Origin: Sphingomonas sp. Leaf34
GTDB taxonomy: Bacteria > Pseudomonadota > Alphaproteobacteria > Sphingomonadales > Sphingomonadaceae
Length of the DNA stretch: 64,000 bases
Direction of reading: 5' to 3'
Assembly: GCF_001421805.1 (NCBI RefSeq)
Contig: NZ_LMLC01000002.1
Coordinates: forward strand, 496,001-560,000
In this document: positions 38,121-47,969 of the stretch, in pieces
Layout of the letters: each line of letters opens with the position of its first letter
Position numbering within the stretch: position 1 is the stretch's first letter
Translations under genes and position numbers: made by a program
The notes under the pieces: generated by a model
Seen by the model: the letters and a program-made list of their open reading frames with translations, nothing else
What the model was told of the DNA's origin: nothing
The model's database searches: none

Positions 38121-38439
38121 GCCCGTCGAACATCATCAGATCGCCGATGGCGTAATCGAATGCCGCTGCCGCCTCACAAACTATCGGCCCTAGTCGTGAA
38201 TGGGCGTCCACCGCTAGAAAGCTCTCGCCGGACAGGACCCACAAGTGGTCACTGAGCGGCTGTTCGGCTCTCCTCAGAAACGGGCCTTTTTTAATCTCGC
38301 GGGTTCGGCCTTAATTGGCCGACCTCTGTCGAGCTGCTTCGAAGAAGAACCTATTCTCCGGGCACAGTAGACCATGAGGCATGTTCCACCGTCTATCGGT
38401 CCCATGCTAAGCCGAAGCAGAGCAACGTGGGGAGATAAG
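38121..38439. other. Gap between the flavoenzyme and DUF3667 genes
   Basis: About 320 bases. A minus-strand stretch (SRLGPIVCEAAAAFDYAIGD, 38140-38210) looks protein-like but is short and lacks a start with a ribosome site, so it may be a gene remnant. No hairpin or repeat recognised with confidence. Confidence 0.3.
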
Positions 38440-39282
38440 ATGCTGGATGTCCGCCGCACAATTGCCGATGCCTTGGGTCCGAACAAGCAGAGCTCTTCTT
38501 CCCTTCCCGACGTTCCGGTTTCCAACGACTGGTTCGAGCAACCGACGTGCGGAAATTGCGCTACGCCGATGACAACCGCGTATTGCAGTGGATGCGGGCA
38601 GAAAGCGGCGAAGCGGTTCGTCTGGCACGATATCCGCAAGGAAACCTGGGATCGGCTCCGCCTGTTCGAACTGCCGGCGGTGCGGACGCTCGGCAAGCTG
38701 ATCGTCACGCCCGGTACGGTCGCCCGGGAATATGTGATGGGTCGGCGCACGACGTGGATGCACCCGCTGAAGCTGCTCGTGGCGACCGTCGCCGTCCTGG
38801 TCCTGATGCTTGCGACCAATCAGTATTTCAGCGTCTATGCGGGCGTTGATCGCGATGGGGTCGTCAAGCGCATGGCTGCCCAGGTGCTGGCCTACTCAAA
38901 CTGGAGCTTCTCGCTGGGCATCGTCGCCATCGTCGCCGCGGCAGCGATCGTGTTCCGGCGCCGGCTTGGCTATAATCTGGTCGAAGTGATGGTGCTGGCG
39001 ATCTACTGTCAGTCGATCGTGTTGGCGTTCATTAGCTTCAACATGTTGCCGACGCTGATCTGGCGTGATCCGGCCTTCATCCTGACCCACAAGGCGGCGT
39101 CGCAAATCTACGTGCCCATTCTCAAGACGTTGATCGTCGTGGTGGCCTATCGCCAGTTCTTCCTCCTGTCATGGCGCACCGACTGGCCAAGGCTGGTTTT
39201 AGCCGGCATCATGGTCGCCGCGATCAACTGGACGCTGTTGCGCATCTACGCATGGGCGATCCTGTGGCTGGTAAGCCGCTGA
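38440..39282 (+). CDS. DUF3667 membrane protein
   Basis: A protein of 280 aa. An N-terminal zinc-ribbon-like CGNCATPMTTAYCSGCGQK (about residues 32-50), followed by an amphipathic stretch and LIVTPGTVAREYVMGRRTTW near 90, matches DUF3667. At least four hydrophobic segments follow (LLVATVAVLVLMLA, SLGIVAIVAAAAIVF, MVLAIYCQSIVLAFISF, VLAGIMVAAINWTLL). The start at 38440 has GGGAGA upstream; an earlier ATG at 38374 is less likely. Inner-membrane protein of unknown function. The metallopeptidase lipoprotein gene follows after 15 bases, so the two are probably one operon. Confidence 0.8.
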   Translation: MLDVRRTIADALGPNKQSSSSLPDVPVSNDWFEQPTCGNCATPMTTAYCSGCGQKAAKRFVWHDIRKETWDRLRLFELPAVRTLGKLIVTPGTVAREYVMGRRTTWMHPLKLLVATVAVLVLMLATNQYFSVYAGVDRDGVVKRMAAQVLAYSNWSFSLGIVAIVAAAAIVFRRRLGYNLVEVMVLAIYCQSIVLAFISFNMLPTLIWRDPAFILTHKAASQIYVPILKTLIVVVAYRQFFLLSWRTDWPRLVLAGIMVAAINWTLLRIYAWAILWLVSR

Positions 39283-39297
39283 CGAGGAGACGGTGAC

Positions 39298-40944
39298 ATG
39301 CGGACCCTGCATCTGGCATCAATGAGTGCGCTGGCAGCCCTCCTGACAAGTGGATGCGGCAAGGCGGACGACACGAGCAAGACCGTGTCCAGCGCGGCCA
39401 AGGTCGAGGCGATTGCGTCGACGCTCCAGGCCTGTTCCTATGACGGCAAACCGGTCCAGGCGGATGCCGCCGCACTGACCGGCGGCGCGCCGCAGGATTG
39501 CGCCAGCGCCGTCACTAGGATCATGGGCTATACCGGCCTCCCCGCCAATTTCGTCGTCGTGTCCGGACCGGTGCCGAACGCCGCCGCGGTCATCATGCTG
39601 GACGACAAGCGGGTGCCGCGCCGGGTGATCGCCTTCAACCCCGCGTTCATGAAGGCTGCCGAGGCGCAGGTCGGCGGCAGCCCTTGGGGTCCGATCAGCA
39701 TCATGGCGCACGAGATCGCGCACCATCTGTCCGGGCACACGATCGTGCCCGGCGGCAGTCGCCCGGAAATCGAATTGGAAGCCGACAAGTTCAGCGGGTA
39801 CGTCTTGCAGAAGATGGGCGCGCCGCTCGCCGAGGCGCAGCGGATGATCCTGACGGTTGGCAGCACTCATGGCTCGCCGACCCATCCGGCAAAGGATCAG
39901 CGCGCAGACGCGATCCAGCAAGGGTGGCGACAATCCTGCACGCAATCGGGCGGTCTCGAGTGCGCGGGCGGGAAAGCGCCTGCGGCACCCGGCGGTGCCT
40001 CGGCAGGTCCGATCGCGCAAGGACCGACAGCGCCTCAGGCTGCTACAACGCCGGCGGTCGTCAATGCCTCGGTCCCTGCCCGCCTGTTACCGGCACCCGG
40101 ATCGATACCCTTCAAATACGGCCGCTTCATCGTAGACGAGACCGGACGGCTCGATCCGGCGCGTATGAGAACGATGGAGCAAAGACTGTATCGCCTCGCC
40201 AAGGACTCGGGCGTCGAAATGAGCATCCTGGTGGTCGACGACCTGAAGGGGCTTTCCGCGAATGACTACGCCTGGGCGATGATGCGGCAGTTGCGGATCG
40301 GCAAACTCGATGTCGGCAACGGCGCGGTCGCGGTCGTCGCGCCCCGGCAACATCAGGCCGCGGTCGCGTTCGGGCCCGGTCTTGCCAAGGAAGCCGAATT
40401 CTCGGACCCGAACACGCAGCTCGTGCAGTGGATCAATGCGGCATGGCCTAATTGCGAGGATGCCGATGGATGCGCCGGCTGGACCGACGCGCTGTTCACC
40501 GTGTTCGACGGAACCTTGTTCTGGGCCGAGCGCAGCAAATGGACGATCGACTATCAAAGTCTTGGCCAGCTGCTCAACCATTACAACACGGTCAATGCCG
40601 AGCGGATGCGGACCAAGCGGCCGTTCAACGCCGCGACCGACCTGCCCAACGGCAATCTTGTCCGGGTGACGGGCCGCATCACGAGCCTCAAGTCGCCGAC
40701 CTCATTTGGCCAGGCGAACGAACGGCTGCTGGGTGGAAAGCTTGGCTACACAGCGGTCAGCATGATTACCGACGATGGCCATGACCTCGTGTTTTATGTC
40801 GCACCGCGGCTCGCACCCCTGATGCCGTCCGGTTCACTCAAGGACGGCGCCAGATATACCGCCGTCGGCCGGCTTCAAAGCACCGGCGACAAAGCGAGCA
40901 GGCAGGCCTCGTCAATGTGGCTATTCAGCTACGATGCGATCTGA
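39298..40944 (+). CDS. Lipoprotein fusing an M48-like metallopeptidase to a TPM domain
   Basis: A protein of 548 aa. Signal peptide with lipobox LLTSGC (Cys near residue 20), so it is membrane-anchored and periplasmic. Residues about 35-215 hold a zinc peptidase-like domain with MAHEIAHHLSGH near 137-148 (HExxH plus a downstream His) and EIELEADKFSG about 25 residues later, giving the third ligand as in M48 proteases. After an Ala/Pro/Gly linker, residues about 275-370 (GRFIVDETGRLDPARMRTME, GNGAVAVVAPRQHQAAVAFG) form a TPM domain, a family with phosphatase or quality-control roles. The C-terminal 100 residues are probably an OB-like or unknown domain. The fusion is unusual. Confidence 0.8.
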   Translation: MRTLHLASMSALAALLTSGCGKADDTSKTVSSAAKVEAIASTLQACSYDGKPVQADAAALTGGAPQDCASAVTRIMGYTGLPANFVVVSGPVPNAAAVIMLDDKRVPRRVIAFNPAFMKAAEAQVGGSPWGPISIMAHEIAHHLSGHTIVPGGSRPEIELEADKFSGYVLQKMGAPLAEAQRMILTVGSTHGSPTHPAKDQRADAIQQGWRQSCTQSGGLECAGGKAPAAPGGASAGPIAQGPTAPQAATTPAVVNASVPARLLPAPGSIPFKYGRFIVDETGRLDPARMRTMEQRLYRLAKDSGVEMSILVVDDLKGLSANDYAWAMMRQLRIGKLDVGNGAVAVVAPRQHQAAVAFGPGLAKEAEFSDPNTQLVQWINAAWPNCEDADGCAGWTDALFTVFDGTLFWAERSKWTIDYQSLGQLLNHYNTVNAERMRTKRPFNAATDLPNGNLVRVTGRITSLKSPTSFGQANERLLGGKLGYTAVSMITDDGHDLVFYVAPRLAPLMPSGSLKDGARYTAVGRLQSTGDKASRQASSMWLFSYDAI

Positions 40945-40980
40945 CCTTTGCACGCGCGTTCCACGATACGGCAGCCAGGA

Positions 40981-41036
40981 CCCACAGTCGGACGCTCACG
41001 CCCGTTCCCTCGACTCCCAGCTTCCGACGCGTGATC
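40981..41036 (+). repeat. Interspersed intergenic repeat, copy H
   Basis: CCCACAGTCGGACGCTCACG at the left and TCCCAGCTTCCGACGCGTGA at the right; closest to copy C. It lies between the stop of the metallopeptidase gene and the truncated end of the IS6-family transposase remnant, so it may overlap an insertion or deletion endpoint. Confidence 0.6.
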
Positions 41037-41353
41037 CACCGCCCGCCAGAGGTAGACCATCTCGCCGTTCAGCTTCACGTACGTTTCGTCCAGGTGCCAG
41101 CGCCAGCGCGCAAACCCCCGCATGCGGCTGACTCGCTGACGGCGAATGTCGCCTGCGAACAGCGGACCGAACCTGTTCCACCACAGCCTGACCGTCTGGG
41201 AGATCTCGATCCCACGCTCGTACAGAAGTTTCTCCACGTTGCGCAGGACAGCGGGAAGCGCACGTACATCAGCACCACCAGCCGGATCACCTCCGCGGAC
41301 GAGTTGGAACGGCGAAACGGGCTGGGCGGCAATGCCCTCGACTTCCGGCTCAT
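41020..41353 (-). pseudogene. Remnant of an IS6-family transposase
   Basis: Minus-strand reading starts near 41353 with FRRSNSSAEVIRLVVLMYVR (an IS6 OrfA start), then shifts frame near 41255 to LRNVEKLLYERGIEIS, TVRLWWNRFGPLFAGDIRRQ and MRGFARWRWHLDETYVKLNG, up to EMVYLWRAVDH, which holds the first catalytic Asp. After this the homology stops; the other two acidic residues are gone. Truncated and frameshifted, so inactive. Confidence 0.8.
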
Positions 41354-42172
41354 TCGCGATCGATATCAGCCCCTCGCTTCGCCTGCCACGTTGGTTTGAC
41401 GGCGCCAGACCTACCCTGCCCGGCAAACTTTTGGATGAGAGCCTGCGCTTCGCCTGATCCTGCCGACCGCGCGATCATGCGCGCCTCGGTGCCCAGCTGT
41501 TCTTCCAGGGTCGCCCCGCAGCTGGAAAATAATAGCGTTCTGGTGCTTGCAAGCGCCGTCACGGACGATGCCGCGAGCCCTGCAGCGACCGTTATCGCCG
41601 CGTCGAACAGAGCAGCAGCATCGACTGTCCGTGTCACCAAACCGATCGCCGCGGGCTTCGGTGGCGTCCAGCCGCCGGTTGGTCAACGCGATCTCCTGGG
41701 CACGGCGCAGACCGACCAGCCGTGGCAGAAGCCAGCTCGTCCCTGCATCCGGCGTCAGGCCGATCAGTCCGTAGGCCGTCGAAAACGAACTCGCACTGTT
41801 CGCGATCGCGACATCGCGCATGATGGCCAGGCTGAAACCCGCGCCGGCGGCGGCACCGTTGATCGCGGTTACCAAGGGCTTGTCCATCCGCAACAATCCG
41901 GCGATCGCAGCATGAAGGAACGTCGTCAGCTCCGTGACCAAGGCCGGTGTGTCGCCTCCCGCCGCCGCGAACGTCTTTACGTCCCCGGCGACGCAGAACA
42001 GCCGTCCGGAGCCAGTCAGCAGCACACATCGCACGGTCTCGTCAGTTGCGCATACCAACACGATCTCGAGGAGGGACCGCGCCAGAGCCGCATTGATGGC
42101 GTTACCCTGATCCGGACGGATCAATGTGATGACGGCGACGTCACCGTGCCGATCGAGCAGAGCTTCGTTCAC
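41350..42172 (-). pseudogene. Enoyl-CoA hydratase/isomerase gene with a frameshift
   Basis: From the GTG at 42172 the frame reads NEALLDRHGDVAVITLIRPD, GSGRLFCVAGDVKTF (oxyanion-hole segment) and INGAAAGAGFSLAIMRDVAI, then LDATEA. Near 41650 one extra base breaks the frame; in the adjoining frame the reading resumes as AIGLVTRTVDAAALFDAAIT, ALASTRTLL and GSGEAQALIQKFAGQGR, the normal crotonase C-terminus. The restored frame runs on to 41350 into the IS6 remnant, so the native stop may be lost. It would hydrate enoyl-CoA in a beta-oxidation-like path. Either a true pseudogene or a one-base sequence error. Confidence 0.75.
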
Positions 42173-42227
42173 TCTTCTATCCTTTTGAAAAGGTGCGGGC
42201 CACGTCCTTCGAACCTCGGTATGAGCA

Positions 42228-43300
42228 TCAGGCCGCGGTGGGAGTACTATCCTGCATGGCTGCATGACCAAGTCGTGCGAGCCTCGGGAAGTTGGCGGCA
42301 CGTTCGCGTGCGTGAAGCGACGCCGCGGTGCCGCGGATCACCCGGCCCTTGATACCGTGGAAGATCGCGGCGAGCCGGAAGAAGTTGAACGTGACGTAGA
42401 ATTGATAGTCCGGCATCGCCGAGCGGCCGGTCTTGGCGCAATAGGCGGCGACATAGTCCCGTTCGGTCGGAATGCCGAGCGCCGCAAGATCCGCGCCGGC
42501 CAATCCGGCGACGATGTCGGGCGGCATCCGGTACATGAGCGCATGGTAGGCGAAATCGGCGAGAGGATTGCCGAGCGTCGACAACTCCCAGTCCAGCACC
42601 GCCAGCACCCGCGGTTCCGTGGGATGGAAGATCATGTTGTCGCAACGAAAGTCGCCGTGGACGATGCTGCTTTCATCGCCATCGGGAATGTTGGCGGGCA
42701 GCCATTCGAGCAAGGCATCCATGTCCGGATCGCGCCCAGCCTGCCCGTCGCCGAGATATTGCCTGGACCAGCGTGCGATCTGGCGGGCAAAATAGTTTCC
42801 CGGACGGCCATATTCGCCCAAGCCCACGGCGAGCGGATCGACGCGATGGAGCGCCGCGATGGTGGTGTTCATCGCGTCGAAATAGCGGGAGCGATCGGCT
42901 CGCGGCACGTCGGGAAGGTCGCGTCCCAGATGACGCGCCCTTCGACCATCGCCATGACGTAGAACGCCGTGCCGATAATGGCATCGTCCTCGCAAACGCC
43001 ATAGACGCGCGCGACCGGCACGTCGGTCGCGGCCAGCGCGGCGAGAACGCGCGCCTCGCGCAGCACGTCATGCGCCCCCTTCAGCAAGGTGCCCGGCGGT
43101 TTGCGGCGCAGCACATAGTCCCGGCGTGGCGTGCACAGCCGGTACGTGGGATTCGACTGGCCGCCCTTGAACTGTTCGACGCGCAGCGGTCCGGCGAAAC
43201 CGTCGACGTGTCGGGCCATCCAGTCGGTGAGCGCGCGCTCGTCGAAGCGGTGTGCGGCACGCACCGCCATCGTTCCGATATCCGCCTCGGACGCGGTCAC
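42228..43300 (-). pseudogene. Phosphotransferase (APH-fold, acyl-CoA dehydrogenase-associated) gene with a frameshift
   Basis: The start is GTG at 43300, overlapping the acyl-CoA dehydrogenase stop (GTGA). The first frame gives EQFKGGQSNPTYRL, YVLRRKPPGTLLKGAHDV (kinase Lys) and GTAFYVMAMVEGRVIWDATF; after about 42920 a missing base shifts the frame, and the rest reads DVPRADRSRYFDAMNTTIAA, IVHGDFRCDNMIFHP (catalytic loop HGDxxxxN) and VLDWELSTLGNPLADFAY (metal-binding Asp). This is the aminoglycoside-phosphotransferase-like family fused to acyl-CoA dehydrogenase in ACAD10/11, which phosphorylates 4-hydroxyacyl-CoA. Broken as written; a sequencing error is possible. Confidence 0.75.
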
Positions 43301-44454
43301 GACGCCGCCTTCCAGTCGCGCTTGATCTTCTTGGCGAGGCTCCACTTGTGCACCTCGGTCGGCCCGTCGTAGATCCGGAAGGCGCGGACTTCGCGGAACA
43401 CCTGTTCGACGATCGTATCGCCGGTGACGCCGGTCCCGCCCATCACCTGCACGCAGCGATCGGCGATCCGCATCAACGCCTCGGACACCGCGACCTTGGC
43501 CATCGAGCTTTCCGCACCGCCGAGTGCGCCGCCATCGAGCACGGCGGCGCACCAGTCGATCATAAGCTCCGCCTGCTTGAGGTCGATCAGGTTCTCGGCG
43601 AGCATAAAGCCGACCCCCTCGTGATCGACGAGCGGCTTGCCGAACGCATGGCGGCGGCAGGCGTAATCGGTAGCGATCTCGTTGGCGCGGATGCAGGCGC
43701 CGAGCCAGCGCATGCAGTGCGTCAGTCGCGCCGGGGCGAGGCGCACCTGCGCGAGCTTGAAGCCGTCGCCGGGATCGCCGAGCATCTGGTCCGCCGGCAC
43801 GCGCAGCCGGTCGATAGCGATGACGGCGTGGCCGCCGGGCATCGAACTGTCGATCGTGTCGAGCACTCGTTCGATCCGGATGGCGGGATCGGGCAGGTCG
43901 ACGAGGAACATCGAGGTGCCTTCTTCCGCCTTGGCCATGACGATGCCGACCCGAGCCCCGTCCGCTCCGGTAATGAAGGCCTTGCGTCCGCTGATGACCC
44001 AATGATTGCCGTCGCGCTCGCAGGTCGTCTGCATCATCGACGGGTCGGACCCGGCACCGCCCTCGGCGGCGGGCTCGGTCATGAAGAACGCCGAGCGCAC
44101 CTCGCCGCGGACCAGGGGGTCGAGGAAGCGACGCTTCTGTTCGTTGCTCGCCACCCGGCCGAGCAGATACATGTTGCCTTCGTCGGGCGCGGCGACGTTC
44201 ACCGCCACCGGGCCGAGCGGCGACAGACCGGCGGCGCGCAGCACCACGGCGACCTCGGCGTGATGAAGATGCTCGCCGCCCGACAGAATGTGCGGTGTTA
44301 GCACGCCTGCAGCACGGGCCTTCTCGCGCAATTCATCGACCAGCCCGGCGGCAGGACCATGCGCGCTGCACCGTGGGTCGCGTTCGTAGGGCACGACAAT
44401 GTCGCGCACGAAGACTTCCACGTGGGCGGCGATGGCGTTCGCACGGGCGCTCAT
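43297..44454 (-). CDS. Acyl-CoA dehydrogenase (ACAD10/11-like)
   Basis: A protein of 385 aa with the ACAD landmarks: [20 protein letters not shown] near 95, [16 protein letters not shown] near 125 (FAD and acyl contacts), [16 protein letters not shown] near 150, [12 protein letters not shown] near 240, [11 protein letters not shown] near 345 and the terminal [17 protein letters not shown] with the region of the catalytic acid. It oxidises an acyl-CoA to the enoyl-CoA, giving electrons to ETF. The neighbouring phosphotransferase and enoyl-CoA hydratase genes complete an ACAD10/11-type set for 4-hydroxy fatty acids; both are frameshifted here. It starts by a 4-base overlap with the chimeric ATPase gene. 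Confidence 0.85.
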   Translation of the reverse strand: MSARANAIAAHVEVFVRDIVVPYERDPRCSAHGPAAGLVDELREKARAAGVLTPHILSGGEHLHHAEVAVVLRAAGLSPLGPVAVNVAAPDEGNMYLLGRVASNEQKRRFLDPLVRGEVRSAFFMTEPAAEGGAGSDPSMMQTTCERDGNHWVISGRKAFITGADGARVGIVMAKAEEGTSMFLVDLPDPAIRIERVLDTIDSSMPGGHAVIAIDRLRVPADQMLGDPGDGFKLAQVRLAPARLTHCMRWLGACIRANEIATDYACRRHAFGKPLVDHEGVGFMLAENLIDLKQAELMIDWCAAVLDGGALGGAESSMAKVAVSEALMRIADRCVQVMGGTGVTGDTIVEQVFREVRAFRIYDGPTEVHKWSLAKKIKRDWKAAS

Positions 44455-45719
44455 CGCGGTGACATCCGGATCGCGCCGTCGAGCCGGATCACTTCGCCGT
44501 TCAGCATCGGGTTGGTAACGATGGTCTCGACCAATGCCGCATATTCTTCCGGTCGCCCGAGACGGCTAGGATGGGGAACGAGAATCCGGCGGATGTGCTG
44601 CGCGAGCGGGACGTGCGCCAGCAACGCCTGCGCGAACAGCGCTTTCCGGACGTCGACATCGGCCTGTGGATAGCGCCGCGCCGCCGGCGTCAGCAGGATA
44701 TCGGCCCCCTGCAACTCGGCGAACCGCACCAGCTGGAGCGTCTCCGCCATCGGAAACAGATCGTCGACCTCCAGCTGGAGCTGATCGGCGAGATCGGCCA
44801 TCGCCGCGCGGCCGTCGAACGGGCTGGCGTCGACTTCCTCGATCAGCCCGGCGAGCGCATTGGTCGAGACGCGGGGCAATACCATCTGGATGCCGGTGCC
44901 GGGGAACAGCCCGTCGCGGACCGGCTCGACCGGCGCGCGCGCGGTCATTTGCGCATAGATGTCGTCGACCAGCTTGCGGAAGGCGGGATCGAGCCGGTCG
45001 CGCGGTTGCGGCAGGTCGACCTTGATCTCGGCGGCGACGCGGCCGGGGTTGGACGAGAAGACGAGGATGCGGTCGCACATCAGCACCGCCTCCTCGATAT
45101 TGTGCGTGACGATCAGGATCGACTTGATCGGCATCCGCCCTTCCGCCCACAGATCGAGCAGGTCGGTCCGCAAGGTCTCGGCGGTCAGCACGTCGAGCGC
45201 GGAGAATGGTTCGTCCATCAACAGCAGCGACGGATTGACGACGATCGCGCGCGCCAGCCCGACGCGCTGGCGCATCCCGCCCGACAGTTCCTTGGGATAG
45301 GCGTTCTCGAACCCGTCGAGGCCGATCAGGTCGATCGCCGCCAGCGCGCGGGTGCCGCGCTCGTCCGCCGGAACGCGCTGCGCCTCCAGGCCAAGCTCGA
45401 CATTCTGGAGCACGGTCAGCCACGGGAACAGCGCGAAGGTCTGGAAGACCATGCTGATCGTATGCCCAGGGCCATCGGGCACGTCGGCGAAATGGACACG
45501 GCCCTCGTCGGGCCGGATCAGCCCGGCGATCGAGCGCAGCAGCGTCGATTTGCCCGAGCCCGAGCGACCGAGCAGCCCGACTACCTCGTCCTCGTGCAGC
45601 GTCAGGCTGACGTCGTCGAGCACCGGCGCGCCGCCATCGCCGCGGCCATAGCGATGACTGACATGCTCGACCCGAACGAGCGGGCGGCTGGCCGGAGCGC
45701 GGAGAAATGCTGTTGCCAT
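44451..45719 (-). CDS. ABC importer ATPase whose C-terminus is fused to an SDR tail (chimera)
   Basis: A protein of 422 aa. Residues 1-250 are a NitT/TauT-type ATPase: Walker [14 protein letters not shown] near 48, Q-loop [12 protein letters not shown] near 92, signature [16 protein letters not shown] near 145 and Walker [13 protein letters not shown] near 168. Residues about 285-385 are the AAA-associated domain ([32 protein letters not shown]). From about residue 385, [19 protein letters not shown] and [20 protein letters not shown] are the C-terminus of an HSD10-like SDR (3-hydroxyacyl-CoA dehydrogenase). The AAA-associated domain is therefore cut, and a deletion near 44590 has fused two operons in frame. 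Start ATG at 45719 with AAGGAC upstream. Probably still an ATPase. Confidence 0.8.
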   Translation of the reverse strand: MATAFLRAPASRPLVRVEHVSHRYGRGDGGAPVLDDVSLTLHEDEVVGLLGRSGSGKSTLLRSIAGLIRPDEGRVHFADVPDGPGHTISMVFQTFALFPWLTVLQNVELGLEAQRVPADERGTRALAAIDLIGLDGFENAYPKELSGGMRQRVGLARAIVVNPSLLLMDEPFSALDVLTAETLRTDLLDLWAEGRMPIKSILIVTHNIEEAVLMCDRILVFSSNPGRVAAEIKVDLPQPRDRLDPAFRKLVDDIYAQMTARAPVEPVRDGLFPGTGIQMVLPRVSTNALAGLIEEVDASPFDGRAAMADLADQLQLEVDDLFPMAETLQLVRFAELQGADILLTPAARRYPQADVDVRKALFAQALLAHVPLAQHIRRILVPHPSRLGRPEEYAALVETIVTNPMLNGEVIRLDGAIRMSPR

Positions 45720-45736
45720 GTCTTGTCCTTTCGACA

Positions 45737-47485
45737 TCAGGCGAGCCGGAGACGGCGTTCGGCAAAGGCGTACATCGGACGCCAGACGAGCCGGTTGAAG
45801 GCGATCACGAACATCGACATCACCGCGATGCCGAGCGCGACGCGCGGATAATCGCCCGCTTCGGTCGCCTTGGCGATGAACGTGCCGAGCCCGTGCGCCT
45901 CGACCTTCTGGGTTCCCCACGAGACCGCTTCGGCGACGATGCTGGCATTCCACGATCCACCCGATGCGGTCAGCGCGCCGGTGACGTAATAGGGAAACAC
46001 GCCGGGCAGCGCGACCTGGCGCCACCATTGCCAGCCGCGCACTCCGAACATCCCCGCCGCCTCGCGCAGGTCGGTCGGGATCGCGCTGGCGCCGGCGATG
46101 ACGTTGAACAGGATGTACCACTGCGTCCCGAGGATCATCAGCGGCGACAGCCAGATGTCGGGCGACAGCCGCCAATGGACGATGCCGATCACCGCGAACG
46201 GGAACAGGACGTTGGCGGGGAACGCCGCGAGGAACTGCGCGACGGGTTGCAGTCGCTCCGCCCCTTTGGGGTTGAGGCCGATCCAGACGCCGATCGGCAC
46301 CCAGACGAGGCTGGCCAGCGCGATCAGCACGACCACGCGCAGCATCGTGATGCAGGCCAGCCCGAACACCGCGACCGCATCGCCCAGCCGCAGCGTCGCG
46401 AAGACATAGCGCCCCGCGAGCCAGAGTGCGGCGACCACCGATACCAGGACCACTGCTTGCCACAGCCGCTCCAGCACGATGCTCGGTTCGCGAACGCGGC
46501 GCTCGCGCGGGCGTGCCCTGCCCCGGTCAAGCGTCAGCAGGAGCTGGCCGAGCGCGGTGACCGGCGCGAACAGCACCGGCAACAGTCGCGTGCGGCGGAA
46601 CAGATCATAGGCCCAGGACTGTGGCCGCTCTGTGCTGGCGATCTGCTCGAACCGGAAGCGATCCGCCCAAGCGACCACCGGCCGGAAGACGAGCTGATCG
46701 TACAGCAGGATAACGATCCCCATCGCGAGCACCGCCAGCCCGATCGCGGTGAAGTCCTTGCGGGCGATCGCGAGTGCCAGCCATGAGCCGACGCCGGGCA
46801 GAGTCACGGTCGTGTTGCCGACCGTGATCGCTTCGGACGCGACCACGAAGAACCAGCCGCCCGACATCGACATCATCGCGTTCCAGACCAGCGACGGAGT
46901 CGCGAACGGCAGGTCTAGCCGGAGGAAGCGGCGCACCGGCGACAAGGCGAAACTGCGCGTCACCTCGTCCAGATCGGACGGTACCGAGCGCAGCGACTGG
47001 TGGAAGCTGAACGCCATGTTCCACGCCTGGCTCGTGAAGATCGCAAACACCGCCGCCAGCTCGACGCCGAGGATCTGGCCGGGGAACAGCCCCATGAACG
47101 CCGTGACGGTAAAGGTCAGGAACCCCAGGATCGGCACCGATTGCAAGATGTCGAGCATCGGCACGATGATCTGCCCGGCGCGGCGGCTGCGCGCGGCCAG
47201 CGTCGCGACGACCAGCGTGAAGACCAGGCTCGCCGCGAGTGCTGCGAACATCCGGATCACGGTGCGCAGCGCGTAATAGGGCAGATACCGCGGATCGAGC
47301 GTGACCGGTTCGACGCGCAGGCGCGACAGCGGCTCGGCCACGCCCTCGGCGCCGCGGACCAGCAGCACGGCGACACCGATCAGCAGCACCAAGGCGATGA
47401 GGTCGGCGCGGTTGGGCTGCGTCAGGCGGAGGATGCGCGAGAACGAGCGGACTCGGCCGGCAGTCGCTACCGTGTCAGTCGCCAT
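45737..47485 (-). CDS. ABC importer permease with two fused transmembrane domains (NitT/TauT type)
   Basis: A protein of 582 aa. It consists of two permease halves of about 280 residues, each with about six helices and the EAA loop: [20 protein letters not shown] near 195 in the first, and [20 protein letters not shown] near 490 in the second. Between them lies a charged, Arg-rich linker ([15 protein letters not shown]). One chain thus makes the complete pore. The ATPase gene follows after 17 bases. No periplasmic binding protein gene is near, as in several of these importers. The transported substrate is unknown. Start ATG at 47485 with GAGAGGAA upstream. Confidence 0.86.
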   Translation of the reverse strand: MATDTVATAGRVRSFSRILRLTQPNRADLIALVLLIGVAVLLVRGAEGVAEPLSRLRVEPVTLDPRYLPYYALRTVIRMFAALAASLVFTLVVATLAARSRRAGQIIVPMLDILQSVPILGFLTFTVTAFMGLFPGQILGVELAAVFAIFTSQAWNMAFSFHQSLRSVPSDLDEVTRSFALSPVRRFLRLDLPFATPSLVWNAMMSMSGGWFFVVASEAITVGNTTVTLPGVGSWLALAIARKDFTAIGLAVLAMGIVILLYDQLVFRPVVAWADRFRFEQIASTERPQSWAYDLFRRTRLLPVLFAPVTALGQLLLTLDRGRARPRERRVREPSIVLERLWQAVVLVSVVAALWLAGRYVFATLRLGDAVAVFGLACITMLRVVVLIALASLVWVPIGVWIGLNPKGAERLQPVAQFLAAFPANVLFPFAVIGIVHWRLSPDIWLSPLMILGTQWYILFNVIAGASAIPTDLREAAGMFGVRGWQWWRQVALPGVFPYYVTGALTASGGSWNASIVAEAVSWGTQKVEAHGLGTFIAKATEAGDYPRVALGIAVMSMFVIAFNRLVWRPMYAFAERRLRLA

Positions 47486-47539
47486 GTCATTCCTCTCCGC
47501 CGACGGGACGCGCTAGCGTCGCCGCGTGACAGGCGTGCG

Positions 47540-47683
47540 TCATGCCGAGCGCTCGGCCACGGCACGGGATCCGCGCGCCGCCCATCCTCGCAGGATGCGG
47601 CCACGGTGAAGCGGCGCGGCGGCCAGCGCGGCGTGGATAGCGCGATCATGCTGGATCGTGCGGAAAACGATATTGGTCATCAT
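47540..47683 (-). CDS. Possible 47-aa leader ORF upstream of the ABC importer
   Basis: A short frame starting MMTNIVFRTIQHDRAIHAAL and ending in an Arg-rich tail (RGWAARGSRAVAERSA). A good ribosome site (GGAAGAG) lies 5 bases before the ATG at 47683. It ends 54 bases before the permease start on the same strand. It may be a real small protein or a leader peptide; no family is known. Confidence 0.3.
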   Translation of the reverse strand: MMTNIVFRTIQHDRAIHAALAAAPLHRGRILRGWAARGSRAVAERSA

Positions 47684-47923
47684 GCGTCTCTTCCGGGCTC
47701 GTGGGCCAAGTCCGGGACAGACGCTCAGCCGGATCGCACTCGCGATTCGTGAACGGCGTGCCCGAACCCGGGACGTCCAGCCGTGATCGCCAGCAGGGCA
47801 GAGCCGCTACTGTCGCCATCGCCGGACAAGGGGGTAGATCGGGGTTTCATGTGCGTCCTGTTCGTTACCGGTGCCGCGATTGCATCACCTGTCGGGCGCC
47901 CTTGGCGTCGCAACGAGCGCCCG

Positions 47924-47944
47924 CTATACCCTAGGGGGGTATAG
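47924..47944 (+). promoter_or_regulatory. Operator of CsoR/RcnR type upstream of the repressor gene
   Basis: CTATACCCTAGGGGGGTATAG: 8-base arms CTATACCC and GGGTATAG flank a centre with a run of six G. AT-rich arms around a G/C tract are the form recognised by RcnR/CsoR/FrmR repressors. It sits 26 bases before the repressor ATG, so autoregulation is likely. Confidence 0.75.
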
Positions 47945-47969
47945 ATCAAGAGGGTGATGCACGTCGGCC

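Noticed and set aside
44566..45765. Second minus-strand frame over the ABC ATPase
   Set aside because: Arg/Ala-rich shadow; the ATPase frame has Walker A, signature and Walker B motifs.
45737..47485. Double permease as an assembly fusion of two genes
   Set aside because: Each half is complete and linked by a normal charged linker; such fused permeases exist in this importer group.
47924..47944. The G-tract palindrome as a transcription terminator of the ABC operon
   Set aside because: It lies upstream of, not after, the importer genes and has no T run; its place before an RcnR-like gene fits an operator.
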